Positions 1-8,780 of a DNA stretch of 64,000 nucleotides are shown in pieces. The notes under the pieces were generated by a model, which was given only the letters and a program-made list of their open reading frames with translations, was not told where the DNA came from and ran no database searches. The DNA comes from UKL13-3 sp044353855 (GTDB lineage: Bacteria > Bacteroidota > Bacteroidia > UKL13-3), in assembly GCA_044353855.1 (NCBI GenBank), contig JBILBF010000001.1:310001-374000 (forward strand), given 5' to 3'. A program made the translations under genes and the position numbers. Every line of letters starts with the position of its first letter. Position 1 is the first letter of the stretch.

Positions 1-381
1 TTTTGCAGTGTAAACTCCAGCTTTTTCTTCATAATAACTAAAAACAACGTTGTAAATGCCTTCTTTTCCCGTACCGCGTGTTCGGCCAAAACCACAAAAC
101 ATGCCTGCAAGTGTTTGCAATTCTAGCGCAATATGTTCAATCACATGCCCCATCCAAGTTCCATCGTCAACTCTCTGAAAAAAACCACCAACAGTTCCTA
201 CAGAACACCTATGATTAATCATTGTTGGAAACATTTTTTCTAGCCGTTCTCTAAACCCAGGAATTTTATTAGTTGGCTTTTGCTCCATGTCTTCAAGGTC
301 CAGTCGCATTTGAATAAGTTTGTGTCTACGAACAGACCAATAATTGGGTCCGCGCATTACTTTGATATCAAGGATTTGCAT
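1..381 (-). CDS. cphA: Cyanophycin synthetase, N-terminal part (runs off window)
   Basis: CphA makes cyanophycin, an Asp backbone with Arg side chains, from Asp, Arg and ATP in the cytoplasm. Only the first 127 codons are present, starting at the ATG at 381. The frame is open to the window edge. The visible N-terminus has the family hallmarks RGPNYWSVRR, MRLDLEDME, PTNKIPGF and HVIEHIALELQ, which belong to the N-terminal domain ahead of the ATP-grasp and Mur-ligase domains. The catalytic parts lie outside the window, so completeness is unknown. The gene is divergent from cphB, with 230 nt between the two starts, so synthesis and breakdown genes share one control region. Confidence 0.9.
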   Translation of the reverse strand, partial: MQILDIKVMRGPNYWSVRRHKLIQMRLDLEDMEQKPTNKIPGFRERLEKMFPTMINHRCSVGTVGGFFQRVDDGTWMGHVIEHIALELQTLAGMFCGFGRTRGTGKEGIYNVVFSYYEEKAGVYTAK

Positions 382-555
382 ATGCTCAGCTAATTTTAAG
401 TGGGATGGTACTATAAGAAAATGCATTTTAGGTATTTTTTTGCTAAAAACTAATTGTTGTCATGTTTTTAATTTGTTGCGCCCTTTGCTATTCGCCAAAT
501 ATTGGCTCTTAAAAAATTTCCCACATTGAAATAGGGGTAAAAAATTCAATAATAT

Positions 556-586
556 ATTGTGAGGTATATAGGTGCTACTATATTTG
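556..586 (+). promoter_or_regulatory. Bacteroidota-type promoter of cphB
   Basis: A TATATTTG box (579-586) matches the -7 consensus TAnnTTTG. An ATTG at 556-559 lies 19 nt upstream, in the usual -33 position. Transcription would start near 592, about 20 nt before the TTG start of cphB. Consensus match only. Confidence 0.55.
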
Positions 587-611
587 TTGCCGAATTAATA
601 TAAACACAACA

Positions 612-1481
612 TTGGAATTACCTAAAGGAAAACTAATATCTGTAGGCGGTGCAGAAGATAAAGGAACAGATTTAGAACAAGGATTTATACAACGCAATCG
701 TTTAAACTTTTTTGAACTTGGTATTTTAAAACGATTTGTAAACGAATTAGGAGGCGTTGCTAAACGCATTGAAGTAATAACAACTGCGTCCTCTATCCCT
801 GTTGAGGTTGGGGAAAATTATCATGATGCTTTTGGGAAAATTGGCTGTACCAACGTGGGCGTAATTGATATTCGTAAACGAGAGGACGTTTTTACAGAAG
901 AATATATTCAACGTGTAAAAGAAGCAGATGGTGTTATGTTTAGCGGAGGTGATCAACTGCGACTAACAAGTATTTTTGGCGGCACAGATATTTATACCAT
1001 TTTACATGAGCGTTATTATAATGAAGAGGGATTTGTAATAGCAGGTACAAGTGCTGGGGCTATGGCTATGAGTAATACCATGATTTACCAAGGGAAAAGC
1101 GAGCTGGCGCACTTAAAAGGTGAGGTAAAAATTACTACCGGTTTAGCGTTTATTGCCAATGTAATCATCGATTCTCATTTTGATAAACGTGGTCGTTTTA
1201 ACCGATTAGCACAAGCTGTAGCAAGCAATCCACAATGCACAGGAATTGGGCTGGGTGAAGATACAGGTGTTATCGTTACTGCTGGAAATAATTTGGAAGT
1301 AGTAGGAAGTGGAGCAGTGGTAATTGTAGATGGGAGAGATATTCGCCACAGCAATATTACCGAAGTAGGCATGGGAGAACCCATTGCAGTTGAAAATTTA
1401 CGCGTAAATATTTTGGTGCGAGGTAATCAATACTTACTAAAAGAAAGACGGTTTATAGCGAGTGAAGTAGAAACTGCTTAA
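612..1481 (+). CDS. cphB: Cyanophycinase
   Basis: Cytoplasmic serine exopeptidase of the S51 family that cuts cyanophycin to beta-Asp-Arg dipeptides. At 289 aa it has normal length. The nucleophile elbow GTSAGA (residues 145-150, Ser147) and the preceding FSGGDQLRL segment (110-118) are clear. The start is TTG at 612; no ATG or GTG lies upstream in frame within the region after the promoter box. It lies divergently from cphA and converges on the isoaspartyl peptidase gene, whose enzyme would split the dipeptides released here. The three genes together form a synthesis and recycling set for a nitrogen reserve. Confidence 0.93.
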   Translation: MELPKGKLISVGGAEDKGTDLEQGFIQRNRLNFFELGILKRFVNELGGVAKRIEVITTASSIPVEVGENYHDAFGKIGCTNVGVIDIRKREDVFTEEYIQRVKEADGVMFSGGDQLRLTSIFGGTDIYTILHERYYNEEGFVIAGTSAGAMAMSNTMIYQGKSELAHLKGEVKITTGLAFIANVIIDSHFDKRGRFNRLAQAVASNPQCTGIGLGEDTGVIVTAGNNLEVVGSGAVVIVDGRDIRHSNITEVGMGEPIAVENLRVNILVRGNQYLLKERRFIASEVETA

Positions 1482-1535
1482 ACATAATTTACCGTATCGG
1501 TTTCGAAAAAGCATTTCCCTGTAGAATTGCTTTTA

Positions 1536-2468
1536 TTATGCTTCATAAATTCTAATTTGTGCCTCACCATCATCTTTTTGCCAGGCCCTATACATACCCT
1601 CACTGTTAAATGGCAATTCAATATTCCCTTTGGTGTCAATAGCAATTAACCCTCCTTCTCCTCCAAATTTTACCAATTTATCTTTTACCACAAAGTCGCA
1701 AGCTTGTTTAAGTGAATATCCTTTGTATTCCATTAAACAACTAATATCATATGCTACCACAGCACGGATAAAAAATTCACCATGCCCTGTACAGCTTATA
1801 GCACAGGTATTATTATTTGCATATGTTCCAGCACCAATCATGGGTGTATCTCCTATACGGCCAAAACGTTTATTGGTCATGCCACCTGTTGATGTTGCTG
1901 CAGCTATATTTCCATATTTATCCAATGCAACAGCACCAACGGTTCCAAATTTTTTCCCTTCGCCACTATTCACTGTATGATCCAGTTGATATCCATCTGA
2001 ATCTTTTACTTCTTGCCATTGTTTATAGCGGCCTTCTTCAAAAAAATATTCTGTCGGTTGAAAAGGTAAATTCATTTGTTTGGCAAATACCTCTGCTTCG
2101 AGACCACATAAAAACACATGACCGCTTTTTTCTTTAACTACTCGTGCCAAATGAATCGGGTTTTGTACATTGCTAATACAGCTAACTGCACCTGCTTCTA
2201 ACGTAGCACCATCCATAATGCTGGCGTCCATTTCGTGGGTTCCTTTGTTGGTAAATACAGCGCCTTTCCCAGCATTAAACAAAGGGAAATTTTCCATCGA
2301 CATCACTGCAGTTTCTACAGCATCCAAGCTACTTCCGCCTTTGGTTAAAACAGCATTGCCTTTTGCAACTGCTTGTTGTAACCCTAAAATATATTGAGCC
2401 TCTTTTTCAGGAGTCATTAAGGAGCGAAGAATGGTTCCGGCTCCACCATGTATAGCTATTCCATGCAT
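1536..2468 (-). CDS. iaaA: Isoaspartyl peptidase / plant-type L-asparaginase
   Basis: An Ntn-hydrolase of the plant-type asparaginase family (310 aa) that hydrolyses beta-aspartyl dipeptides to free Asp and a second amino acid. The N-terminal IHGGAG (6-11) and the FNAGKGAVF oxyanion region (64-72) are present. The autoprocessing site FGTVGAV has Gly175-Thr176, so Thr176 would become the N-terminal nucleophile after self-cleavage. TSTGGM (192-197) follows, as in the family. No signal peptide is seen, so it is cytoplasmic. It sits next to cphB, 54 nt away and convergent, which suggests its substrate here is beta-Asp-Arg from cyanophycin. Confidence 0.92.
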   Translation of the reverse strand: MHGIAIHGGAGTILRSLMTPEKEAQYILGLQQAVAKGNAVLTKGGSSLDAVETAVMSMENFPLFNAGKGAVFTNKGTHEMDASIMDGATLEAGAVSCISNVQNPIHLARVVKEKSGHVFLCGLEAEVFAKQMNLPFQPTEYFFEEGRYKQWQEVKDSDGYQLDHTVNSGEGKKFGTVGAVALDKYGNIAAATSTGGMTNKRFGRIGDTPMIGAGTYANNNTCAISCTGHGEFFIRAVVAYDISCLMEYKGYSLKQACDFVVKDKLVKFGGEGGLIAIDTKGNIELPFNSEGMYRAWQKDDGEAQIRIYEA

Positions 2469-2527
2469 ATTGGTTAAACTGTATTAATGCAGCAGATTTA
2501 CACAGATTAATTCATTTAAAAAATCAC

Positions 2528-3334
2528 CTAATTAAACCGCTTAGCTTTTAACTGTAACAGCAATCCATTTCCATCCTCAATATTACTTTGTGTGTCTAAT
2601 ATCATACCTACAAAAACTATAGGATATATTATTGGTAAAACCACAATTGCGATGAGCTTGACAAATACAGGTGCGTGTAGAATAAGAATTATCAATCCGT
2701 CTATCACTCCATGACACCATCTTCCATTTTTACCGTAACAGGCTCTTTTTACTACTATATCAAATGACGACTGAAATAATTTGCAAAGCTGTTCAGTGTG
2801 ATAAATGCGTTGCATTTTATGTTGCTTATCGTAATTTTCATATGTGTTTTTTACCCATCTGTAAAATTGCGTTTCTCGTTTTGCATTAACCGGTTGATAC
2901 AATAATAGCTTCTTGCAAATACCCATTTTTTCAACCGCTTTTTCCTCTTCAATAATATAATGCATCACTCCAATACACCATCCTAAATCAATGGGTTTAT
3001 CGATTGTAAAAGAGGGGATAGAGTCTAGGTACAAGTGTACGTTTTTTAGGCCCAAACACTTTATATATGCTTGTAGGAATGCTACAGTTTCAGCATTAGT
3101 GTCTAAGGCAATAAAATTAATTTGGGGATATTTTTGTGCGAAAGGGAACAGAAATTGTCCTTCTCCACAGCCCAAATCAATTACAGTACTTCCTACTTTT
3201 AAGTTATCTAGTTCCTTTTGTATAGCGGGATATACGTACCACTTTCTCAACTGTGTAATCCAATTGAATACAAAAACGATTCGAATCAATTGTGGGTAGC
3301 GAAAAATAAATTTGGGATAGCTATAATATTGCAC
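2528..3334 (-). CDS. Class I SAM-dependent methyltransferase
   Basis: A 268-aa protein with a Rossmann methyltransferase motif I, VIDLGCGEGQF, near residues 51-61, followed by an acidic ALDTN that would bind the SAM ribose. The central segment (about 120-135, GWCIGVMHYI) is like motif post-I/II. The C-terminus (about 215-250) is strongly hydrophobic and may anchor the protein in the membrane. The start codon is GTG at 3334. The substrate cannot be told. The gene follows a HI0933-like flavoprotein gene on the same strand with a 27-nt gap and may be co-transcribed with it. Confidence 0.75.
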   Translation of the reverse strand: MQYYSYPKFIFRYPQLIRIVFVFNWITQLRKWYVYPAIQKELDNLKVGSTVIDLGCGEGQFLFPFAQKYPQINFIALDTNAETVAFLQAYIKCLGLKNVHLYLDSIPSFTIDKPIDLGWCIGVMHYIIEEEKAVEKMGICKKLLLYQPVNAKRETQFYRWVKNTYENYDKQHKMQRIYHTEQLCKLFQSSFDIVVKRACYGKNGRWCHGVIDGLIILILHAPVFVKLIAIVVLPIIYPIVFVGMILDTQSNIEDGNGLLLQLKAKRFN

Positions 3335-3361
3335 TCCTATTTCTTATCGTATTTGTGTTAA

Positions 3362-4585
3362 TTATTTTAGCACACCATTACCAGCAATAAATCCTGTTGT
3401 CCAGGCTGCTTGAAAATTAAATCCTCCAGTAATACCATCAATATCCAAAACCTCGCCTGCAAAATGCAATCCTTTGCAGCGTTTGCTTTCCATTGTTTTA
3501 AAATCTACATCATCTAAGTTTACACCACCACAGGTTACAAATTCTTCTTTAAAAGTAGTTTTGCCTTGCACATGATAGGTGTCGTATAAAAAGTGTTCTT
3601 GCAATAACAAAATTTCTTCTTTAGTAACATCAGCCCAACGTTTATCAGGATTAATGCCACATTTATGCAATATAAATTCTACTAATCTTCTTGGCAACAC
3701 AACTGGCAATAAATTCCCTACATGCTTGGTAGGATTTGCTGCTTTAATATTAAATAACTCTTGGCGCAACGCTTCTTCTTTTTTGTTGTTGAGCCAGCAA
3801 ATTTGAACCTTAAAATCATATTCCTTTTCCGCTAATAATCGTGCACAAAAAGAAGATAGTTTTAAAACGGCAGGGCCGCTTAATCCCCAATGAGTAATCA
3901 ATACAGGTCCTGCAAATTCTATTTTTGTATCCGCAATTTTTATTTTTGCAGGATCAACAACAATACCTTGTAAATCAACTATGGGGTTGTTTGGTATATT
4001 AAAAGTAAACAAAGAAGGAACGGGTTCAACTATTTGATGCCCTAATTTTTTAATCCAATCAAATCCTGCTGCTTTTGGACTACCACCTGTGGCAATAATA
4101 ATTTTATCGCATTCTATTTGTTCGCCTGTGCTTAATTCTACATGAAACCCCCCATCAAAACGAGGACGAATATCATTTATACCCACTTCAGATTGTATCG
4201 TAACTTTTGCCTTTTTTGCCTCTTTCATTAAGCAGTCAATAATCGTTTCCGATTTATCTGTTTTGGGAAACATTCGACCATCGGCTTCAGTTTTTAGCTT
4301 CACCCCACGGCTTTCAAACCAATTAATGGTATCAGAAGTAGTAAAACGACTAAAAGCACTTTTAAGTTGCTTTTCACCACGTGGATAAGAGGCTGAAAGG
4401 GTTTTATTATCGACACAATGATGTGTTACATTGCATCTTCCTCCACCTGAAACAGCAACCTTTGCCAACAATTTGCTAGTTTTTTCAAACAAGGTTACTT
4501 CTACCTCTTTGCTAGCTTGCGCACAGGTAATTGCCGAAAAAAATCCAGCAGCGCCTCCGCCTATTACAATCACTTTTCTTTTCAC
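3362..4585 (-). CDS. FAD-dependent oxidoreductase, HI0933/YhiN family
   Basis: A 407-aa flavoprotein of the HI0933-like family. The N-terminal dinucleotide site GGGAAGFFSAI (9-19), the GGGRCNVTH segment (about 47-55) and the C-terminal FAD loop with FAGEVLDIDGITGGFN (near 376-391) are typical. CGGV before this loop is also conserved. The biological reaction of this widespread family is not established. It is full length with no damage, and is followed by the methyltransferase gene. Confidence 0.85.
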   Translation of the reverse strand: MKRKVIVIGGGAAGFFSAITCAQASKEVEVTLFEKTSKLLAKVAVSGGGRCNVTHHCVDNKTLSASYPRGEKQLKSAFSRFTTSDTINWFESRGVKLKTEADGRMFPKTDKSETIIDCLMKEAKKAKVTIQSEVGINDIRPRFDGGFHVELSTGEQIECDKIIIATGGSPKAAGFDWIKKLGHQIVEPVPSLFTFNIPNNPIVDLQGIVVDPAKIKIADTKIEFAGPVLITHWGLSGPAVLKLSSFCARLLAEKEYDFKVQICWLNNKKEEALRQELFNIKAANPTKHVGNLLPVVLPRRLVEFILHKCGINPDKRWADVTKEEILLLQEHFLYDTYHVQGKTTFKEEFVTCGGVNLDDVDFKTMESKRCKGLHFAGEVLDIDGITGGFNFQAAWTTGFIAGNGVLK

Positions 4586-4661
4586 TGAGCCTTATTTTTT
4601 GAGGAGGCGAAAATACAGTTTTTGAGCGAACTAATTACGTTTGGGGTTCAGGAATAGAAAA

Positions 4662-5906
4662 TTAGTCATTCATCAAGAGCTTCACATAAAATAAAGGATT
4701 CCGCAATTTAGCTCTTAAGTCTAAATCCTCAAACATGCAACTGATGGTTTCCCTTAGGGTTTTGTTCTTATGGGCTTTGTTAACCACAAAGTTAAACAAC
4801 CAAGGAAACTTACATAGTTTTTGCATGGTGTGGCTCAGCTTTAGTTCATCCCATTGACGATTGTAAAAAGCAATATCATATTGTTTCATAAAATCAGCGT
4901 CAAACTTATCCTGTTTAATACATTCGGCTATCTGGTTGGCCGCCATCATACCACTATACAGCGCATTACCAATGCCTTCGCCTGTAAATGGATCAATTAA
5001 AGAGCCAGCATCACCTACCAATAGAAATCCTTCGCCACTCACTGGTCGTTTTTTGCTACCCAAAGGCAAACCCCAACCCTGTATTTTGCCTTGCAACGTT
5101 GCATTTTTAAATCGCTCTTTGATATTGGGATTGCTCTCTATAGCCTTTATCATATCAGCCTTTAAGTTCACTTTTCGTTTGCTTACTTCGCTGCTTAACA
5201 TGCCAGCGCCTACATTAGCCATACCATTAGGTAGTGGAAAAATCCAAAAATAGCCGGGCAACATTTCAGGTAAAAAATGAAGTTCAATAAAATTCTGTTC
5301 ATGCATTCCTGTAACTCCTTCGTAATATGCTCTTATGCCAGCACAGTAATGGTCGTTATCCTTTTGTATTCCAGCAAATTTTTTTGCTACAATACTTCTA
5401 TCGCCCTCAGCTCCAATAATTAATTTCGAATTTCGAATTTCGAATTTCGAATTTTCTTTCTCGTAGAAAACATCCGTTCCATTTGCAGTTTTAACAATCT
5501 GTGTTACCTCTGCACCTTCAATAACGGTTGCAAAGGTTCTGTCAAGGCGTTTAAACAATTCGTTATCAAAATCAAATCGTTTAGCAATAAAACCAGGAGG
5601 TAATTGATCTTTACTCATATCCGATTTAAAGGGAATATCAATTGCTTTACCATTGGGAGCTACAAATTTTACACCCCAGCTTTCTATAAATTCATTTTTC
5701 AGTTCATTAAATTCTGGAATTATGGTGGGGTCAAGTTGATTGAGAACATAAACAGTTTTGCCACTAAGCGCATCACCACAAACTTTGTCTCGCGGAAAAA
5801 CCGCCTTATCAATAATGGTGTGGTGAATGTTATGTTTGGACAAAAACAAAGACGTTGCACAACCCGCTGGTCCTGCTCCTATAATTACAATATTGGTTTG
5901 TTTCAC
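4662..5906 (-). CDS. Geranylgeranyl reductase family flavoprotein
   Basis: A 414-aa FAD protein. IIGAGPAGCATSLFL (8-22) is the N-terminal FAD site, DKVCGDALSG (40-49) is the family's CGDALSG signature, and LLVGDAGSLIDPFTGEGIGNAL is the second FAD motif. Relatives reduce isoprenoid double bonds (geranylgeranyl groups, menaquinone side chains). With men genes a few kb away, a role on menaquinone is possible but unproven. Residues 152-161 (NSKFEIRNSK) are coded by a 7-bp tandem repeat that looks like an insert before the conserved IIGAEGDRS. A change in repeat number would shift the frame. Confidence 0.82.
   Translation of the reverse strand: MKQTNIVIIGAGPAGCATSLFLSKHNIHHTIIDKAVFPRDKVCGDALSGKTVYVLNQLDPTIIPEFNELKNEFIESWGVKFVAPNGKAIDIPFKSDMSKDQLPPGFIAKRFDFDNELFKRLDRTFATVIEGAEVTQIVKTANGTDVFYEKENSKFEIRNSKLIIGAEGDRSIVAKKFAGIQKDNDHYCAGIRAYYEGVTGMHEQNFIELHFLPEMLPGYFWIFPLPNGMANVGAGMLSSEVSKRKVNLKADMIKAIESNPNIKERFKNATLQGKIQGWGLPLGSKKRPVSGEGFLLVGDAGSLIDPFTGEGIGNALYSGMMAANQIAECIKQDKFDADFMKQYDIAFYNRQWDELKLSHTMQKLCKFPWLFNFVVNKAHKNKTLRETISCMFEDLDLRAKLRNPLFYVKLLMND
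5422..5454. repeat. 7-bp tandem repeat (AATTTCG) inside a coding region
   Basis: Four exact copies of AATTTCG (5422-5449) plus a partial AATTT lie inside the geranylgeranyl reductase-like gene. The unit is not a multiple of 3, so gain or loss of one copy would break the frame; the present count keeps it open. A related string, TTTCGAAATTCGAATTT, lies between genes at 19934-19950. Confidence 0.9.
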
Positions 5907-5968
5907 TTTGTTGAGTTAAAATGCAAGTATACTAAGAAGTAACAATAGGTTTTTGTCAATTCTGATAT

Positions 5969-6085
5969 ATGGAAAAAAAACAAATACGTTTCATACACCT
6001 AAAGCTGAATATAAGGTATGACCTTTTACTTTTTTTGTTATTCCTTGGCGTGGTTTTTGGAGTGAGTATTTTTAAATTTGATTGA
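5969..6085 (+). CDS. Possible 38-aa single-pass membrane peptide
   Basis: A short reading frame begins at the ATG at 5969. It codes a charged N-terminus (MEKKQIRFIH) and then a hydrophobic stretch (LLLFLLFLGVVFGVSIF), consistent with one membrane helix, ending in TGA at 6083-6085. The next gene's ATG begins 2 nt later, which suggests translational coupling. No homologue is recognised. It could be chance, but the tight junction and clean topology favour a real small gene. Confidence 0.4.
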   Translation: MEKKQIRFIHLKLNIRYDLLLFLLFLGVVFGVSIFKFD

Positions 6086-6087
6086 AC

Positions 6088-6588
6088 ATGAATATACTTT
6101 TTGAACAGATGCCCGATAGTGCCAAAATATGGATTTATGCCTCAAATAGGCCGCTAACAATTCCCGAGCAATCTGATATTCAACAATTAGGAGAGGCTTT
6201 TGTCGAAACCTGGACTGCCCATCAACAGCAATTAAAAGCTTCATTTATAATTCTTCACAATGTGTTTTTACTATTAGCCATAGATGAAAGATACAATGAA
6301 GTAAGTGGATGTGGCATTGATAAATCAATTCATTTTATACAAGAAGTAGACAAAAAGTACTCGCTTAACTTATTTGACAGATTACAAATTGAACTATGGC
6401 AGAACACCGATGTTATCATGACCAATAAGCAAAAACTATCGGTAATGTTTCAGGAAGGGGTTGTAAATGAACAATCAATTGTGTTTAATAAAACAATCAC
6501 TGCTAAAAAAGAATTAGATGCTTCTTTTATGATACCATTAGGATTATCATGGGTTTACCGAAGCATACAAACACAAACAAGCACATAA
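6088..6588 (+). CDS. Conserved Bacteroidota protein (often misnamed 'ABC transporter ATPase')
   Basis: A 166-aa cytoplasmic protein starting at ATG 6088; an upstream in-frame TTG at 6082 is less likely. The pattern MPDSAKIWIYASNRPL, the WTAHQQ segment, SGCGIDKSIHFIQ and the closing ASFMIPLGLSWVYRS are conserved in a family widespread in Bacteroidota. Databases often call it an ABC transporter ATPase, but no Walker A or B motif is visible, so that name is wrong. Function is unknown. It precedes ftsH by 73 nt on the same strand. Confidence 0.7.
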   Translation: MNILFEQMPDSAKIWIYASNRPLTIPEQSDIQQLGEAFVETWTAHQQQLKASFIILHNVFLLLAIDERYNEVSGCGIDKSIHFIQEVDKKYSLNLFDRLQIELWQNTDVIMTNKQKLSVMFQEGVVNEQSIVFNKTITAKKELDASFMIPLGLSWVYRSIQTQTST

Positions 6589-6661
6589 GTCAGTTTGTCT
6601 TTAAAACAATTTGTCACTATTGTTGCTTTCTTTTACAATTCACAGAAATACTATAACCGCA

Positions 6662-8716
6662 ATGTCAGATATCAATCCACAGGATTTAAAACCAACAAAC
6701 AACAAGCCCAAAAAGCCAAAATTGCCACCTGTACCAAAATTTAACTTTTATTGGATTTACGCTATTATTTTAGGTGTATTTTTAATCATCCAATTTATGC
6801 CTAATGAAGTATCGTTAAAAACAACTTGGTATAAAGTGCAAAACGACATGATAATGTCAAATGATGTTGAAAAAATTGTTGTTGTAAATAAAGAGCGCGC
6901 AGAAGTTTATTTGAAAAAGGAATCCTTAAAAAACGATAAGTATAAAGACTTAAATGATCGTGGATTATTTGGAGAAGAAGTTGGGCCTCACTATTATTTT
7001 GAAATAGGCGATGTAAATCAATTTTCAACTGACTTAAACAATGCACGAACCACATACGAAAAAACGAATCCCGGACAAACCATACAAGTTCCTGTTGAAT
7101 ACATTACTCAGCGCAATTATTTAGGCGATATTATTGGTTGGATATTACCAATTGTATTGTTAATTGGATTTTGGATGTTTGTGATGCGTAAGATGGGTGG
7201 AGGTGCAGGAGGACCAGGTGGGCAAATATTTAATATTGGTAAATCAAAAGCTCAATTATTCGATAAAGAAACGCAAGTAAAAACCACCTTTAAAGATGTA
7301 GCTGGTTTAGATGAAGCAAAAGTGGAAATTATGGAAATTGTTGACTTTTTAAAAAACCCAAAAAAGTATACTAATCTTGGCGGTAAAATTCCAAAGGGGG
7401 CTTTGCTTGTTGGCCCTCCTGGGACTGGCAAAACGCTGTTAGCAAAAGCAGTTGCTGGTGAGGCTGGTGTTCCCTTTTTCTCTTTATCTGGTTCCGATTT
7501 TGTTGAAATGTTTGTGGGTGTTGGTGCAAGTCGTGTACGCGATTTATTCCGTCAAGCAAAAGAAAAAGCTCCTTGTATTATTTTTATAGATGAGATTGAT
7601 GCTGTTGGAAGAGCGCGTGGTAAAAATGCTGTTCAAGGTGGAAATGACGAACGTGAAAACACCTTAAATCAATTGCTAACCGAAATGGATGGCTTTGCAA
7701 CAGACCTTGGTGTAATTATTTTAGCTGCTACCAACCGTCCTGATATTTTAGATGCTGCTTTGCTTCGTCCAGGTCGTTTTGACCGTCAGATTTCAATTGA
7801 TAAACCGGATTTAAATGGTCGTGAAGAGATTTTTAAGGTGCATTTAAAACCTTTAAAACTGCATGAGGATATTAGTCCAAATAAATTAGCTGTTCAAACT
7901 GTTGGATTTGCAGGTGCCGATATTGCCAATGTGTGTAATGAAGCAGCCTTAATTGCTGCCAGAAAAAACAAAGAAAGTATTGATATGCAAGATTTTCTTG
8001 ATGCCGTTGACCGAATTGTTGGGGGCTTAGAAAAGAAGAATAAAATAATCACTGCTGATGAAAAAAAATCAATTGCTTATCACGAATCGGGGCATGCAAC
8101 CATTAGCTGGCTATTGGAACATGCACACCCATTAATTAAAGTTACAATTGTTCCACGTGGACAATCATTAGGGGCTGCATGGTATTTGCCTAACGAAAGG
8201 CAAATAACCACAACCGATCAAATGTTAGATGAGATATGTTCAACACTTGGCGGACGTGCAGCCGAACACATCATATTTGGTAAAATATCTACTGGTGCGT
8301 TAAGTGATTTAGAAGCCGTTACCAAAAAAGCATATGCCATGATTACTATTTATGGTTTAAATGATAAAATTGGAAACGTAAGTTATTATGATTCTCAAGG
8401 AGGAAATGAATATGGTTTTACAAAACCATACAGTGAACGCACAGCTCAAACTATTGATGAAGAAGTTAGCAAATTAATAGAAGAACAATACATCCGTGCA
8501 AAAAGAATTTTAGTTGAAAACAAACACTTATTAATTGAACTTGCAGAGCGTTTGCTTGAAAAAGAAGTTGTATTCAAGGAGGACTTAGAAGCAATTCTTG
8601 GTAAAAGGCCATATATAAGCCGTGAAGAAGAGCTTTCAAAAATAAATGGTGATGCTAAAAAGGCTATTCAAGAAATTGAACTTGCACAAAATACAGAAAC
8701 ATTACCCGTTGCATAA
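6662..8716 (+). CDS. ftsH: ATP-dependent zinc metalloprotease FtsH
   Basis: Membrane-anchored AAA+ protease that degrades misfolded membrane proteins and some cytoplasmic regulators. The start chosen is ATG 6662 (684 aa), because upstream in-frame codons give an atypical leader. Two membrane helices flank a periplasmic domain (about residues 28-45 and 155-175). A glycine-rich linker follows, then the AAA domain with Walker A GPPGTGKT (251-258), Walker B CIIFIDEIDAVG and the second region of homology with RPGRFDRQI. The zinc site HESGH is at 474-478. The gene ends at a strong hairpin terminator. Confidence 0.97.
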   Translation: MSDINPQDLKPTNNKPKKPKLPPVPKFNFYWIYAIILGVFLIIQFMPNEVSLKTTWYKVQNDMIMSNDVEKIVVVNKERAEVYLKKESLKNDKYKDLNDRGLFGEEVGPHYYFEIGDVNQFSTDLNNARTTYEKTNPGQTIQVPVEYITQRNYLGDIIGWILPIVLLIGFWMFVMRKMGGGAGGPGGQIFNIGKSKAQLFDKETQVKTTFKDVAGLDEAKVEIMEIVDFLKNPKKYTNLGGKIPKGALLVGPPGTGKTLLAKAVAGEAGVPFFSLSGSDFVEMFVGVGASRVRDLFRQAKEKAPCIIFIDEIDAVGRARGKNAVQGGNDERENTLNQLLTEMDGFATDLGVIILAATNRPDILDAALLRPGRFDRQISIDKPDLNGREEIFKVHLKPLKLHEDISPNKLAVQTVGFAGADIANVCNEAALIAARKNKESIDMQDFLDAVDRIVGGLEKKNKIITADEKKSIAYHESGHATISWLLEHAHPLIKVTIVPRGQSLGAAWYLPNERQITTTDQMLDEICSTLGGRAAEHIIFGKISTGALSDLEAVTKKAYAMITIYGLNDKIGNVSYYDSQGGNEYGFTKPYSERTAQTIDEEVSKLIEEQYIRAKRILVENKHLLIELAERLLEKEVVFKEDLEAILGKRPYISREEELSKINGDAKKAIQEIELAQNTETLPVA

Positions 8717-8744
8717 GCTCTTTCATTGTTTATGAATTTAAGCC

Positions 8745-8777
8745 AAAAAAGGCGTTGAAATATTCAACGCCTTTTTT
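8745..8777. terminator. Bidirectional rho-independent terminator
   Basis: A perfect stem GGCGTTGAA / TTCAACGCC (8751-8759 with 8763-8771) with a 3-nt loop, flanked by six A on the left and six T on the right. It lies between the converging ftsH and menB genes and would stop transcription from both sides. Confidence 0.93.
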
Positions 8778-8780
8778 AGC

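Noticed and set aside
344..529. Plus-strand 61-aa frame
   Set aside because: Its start overlaps the cphA 5' end on the other strand; the sequence has no family match and lies in the control region between cphA and cphB.
6088..6588. ABC transporter ATPase annotation for this family
   Set aside because: No Walker A, Walker B or signature motif is present in the 166 residues.
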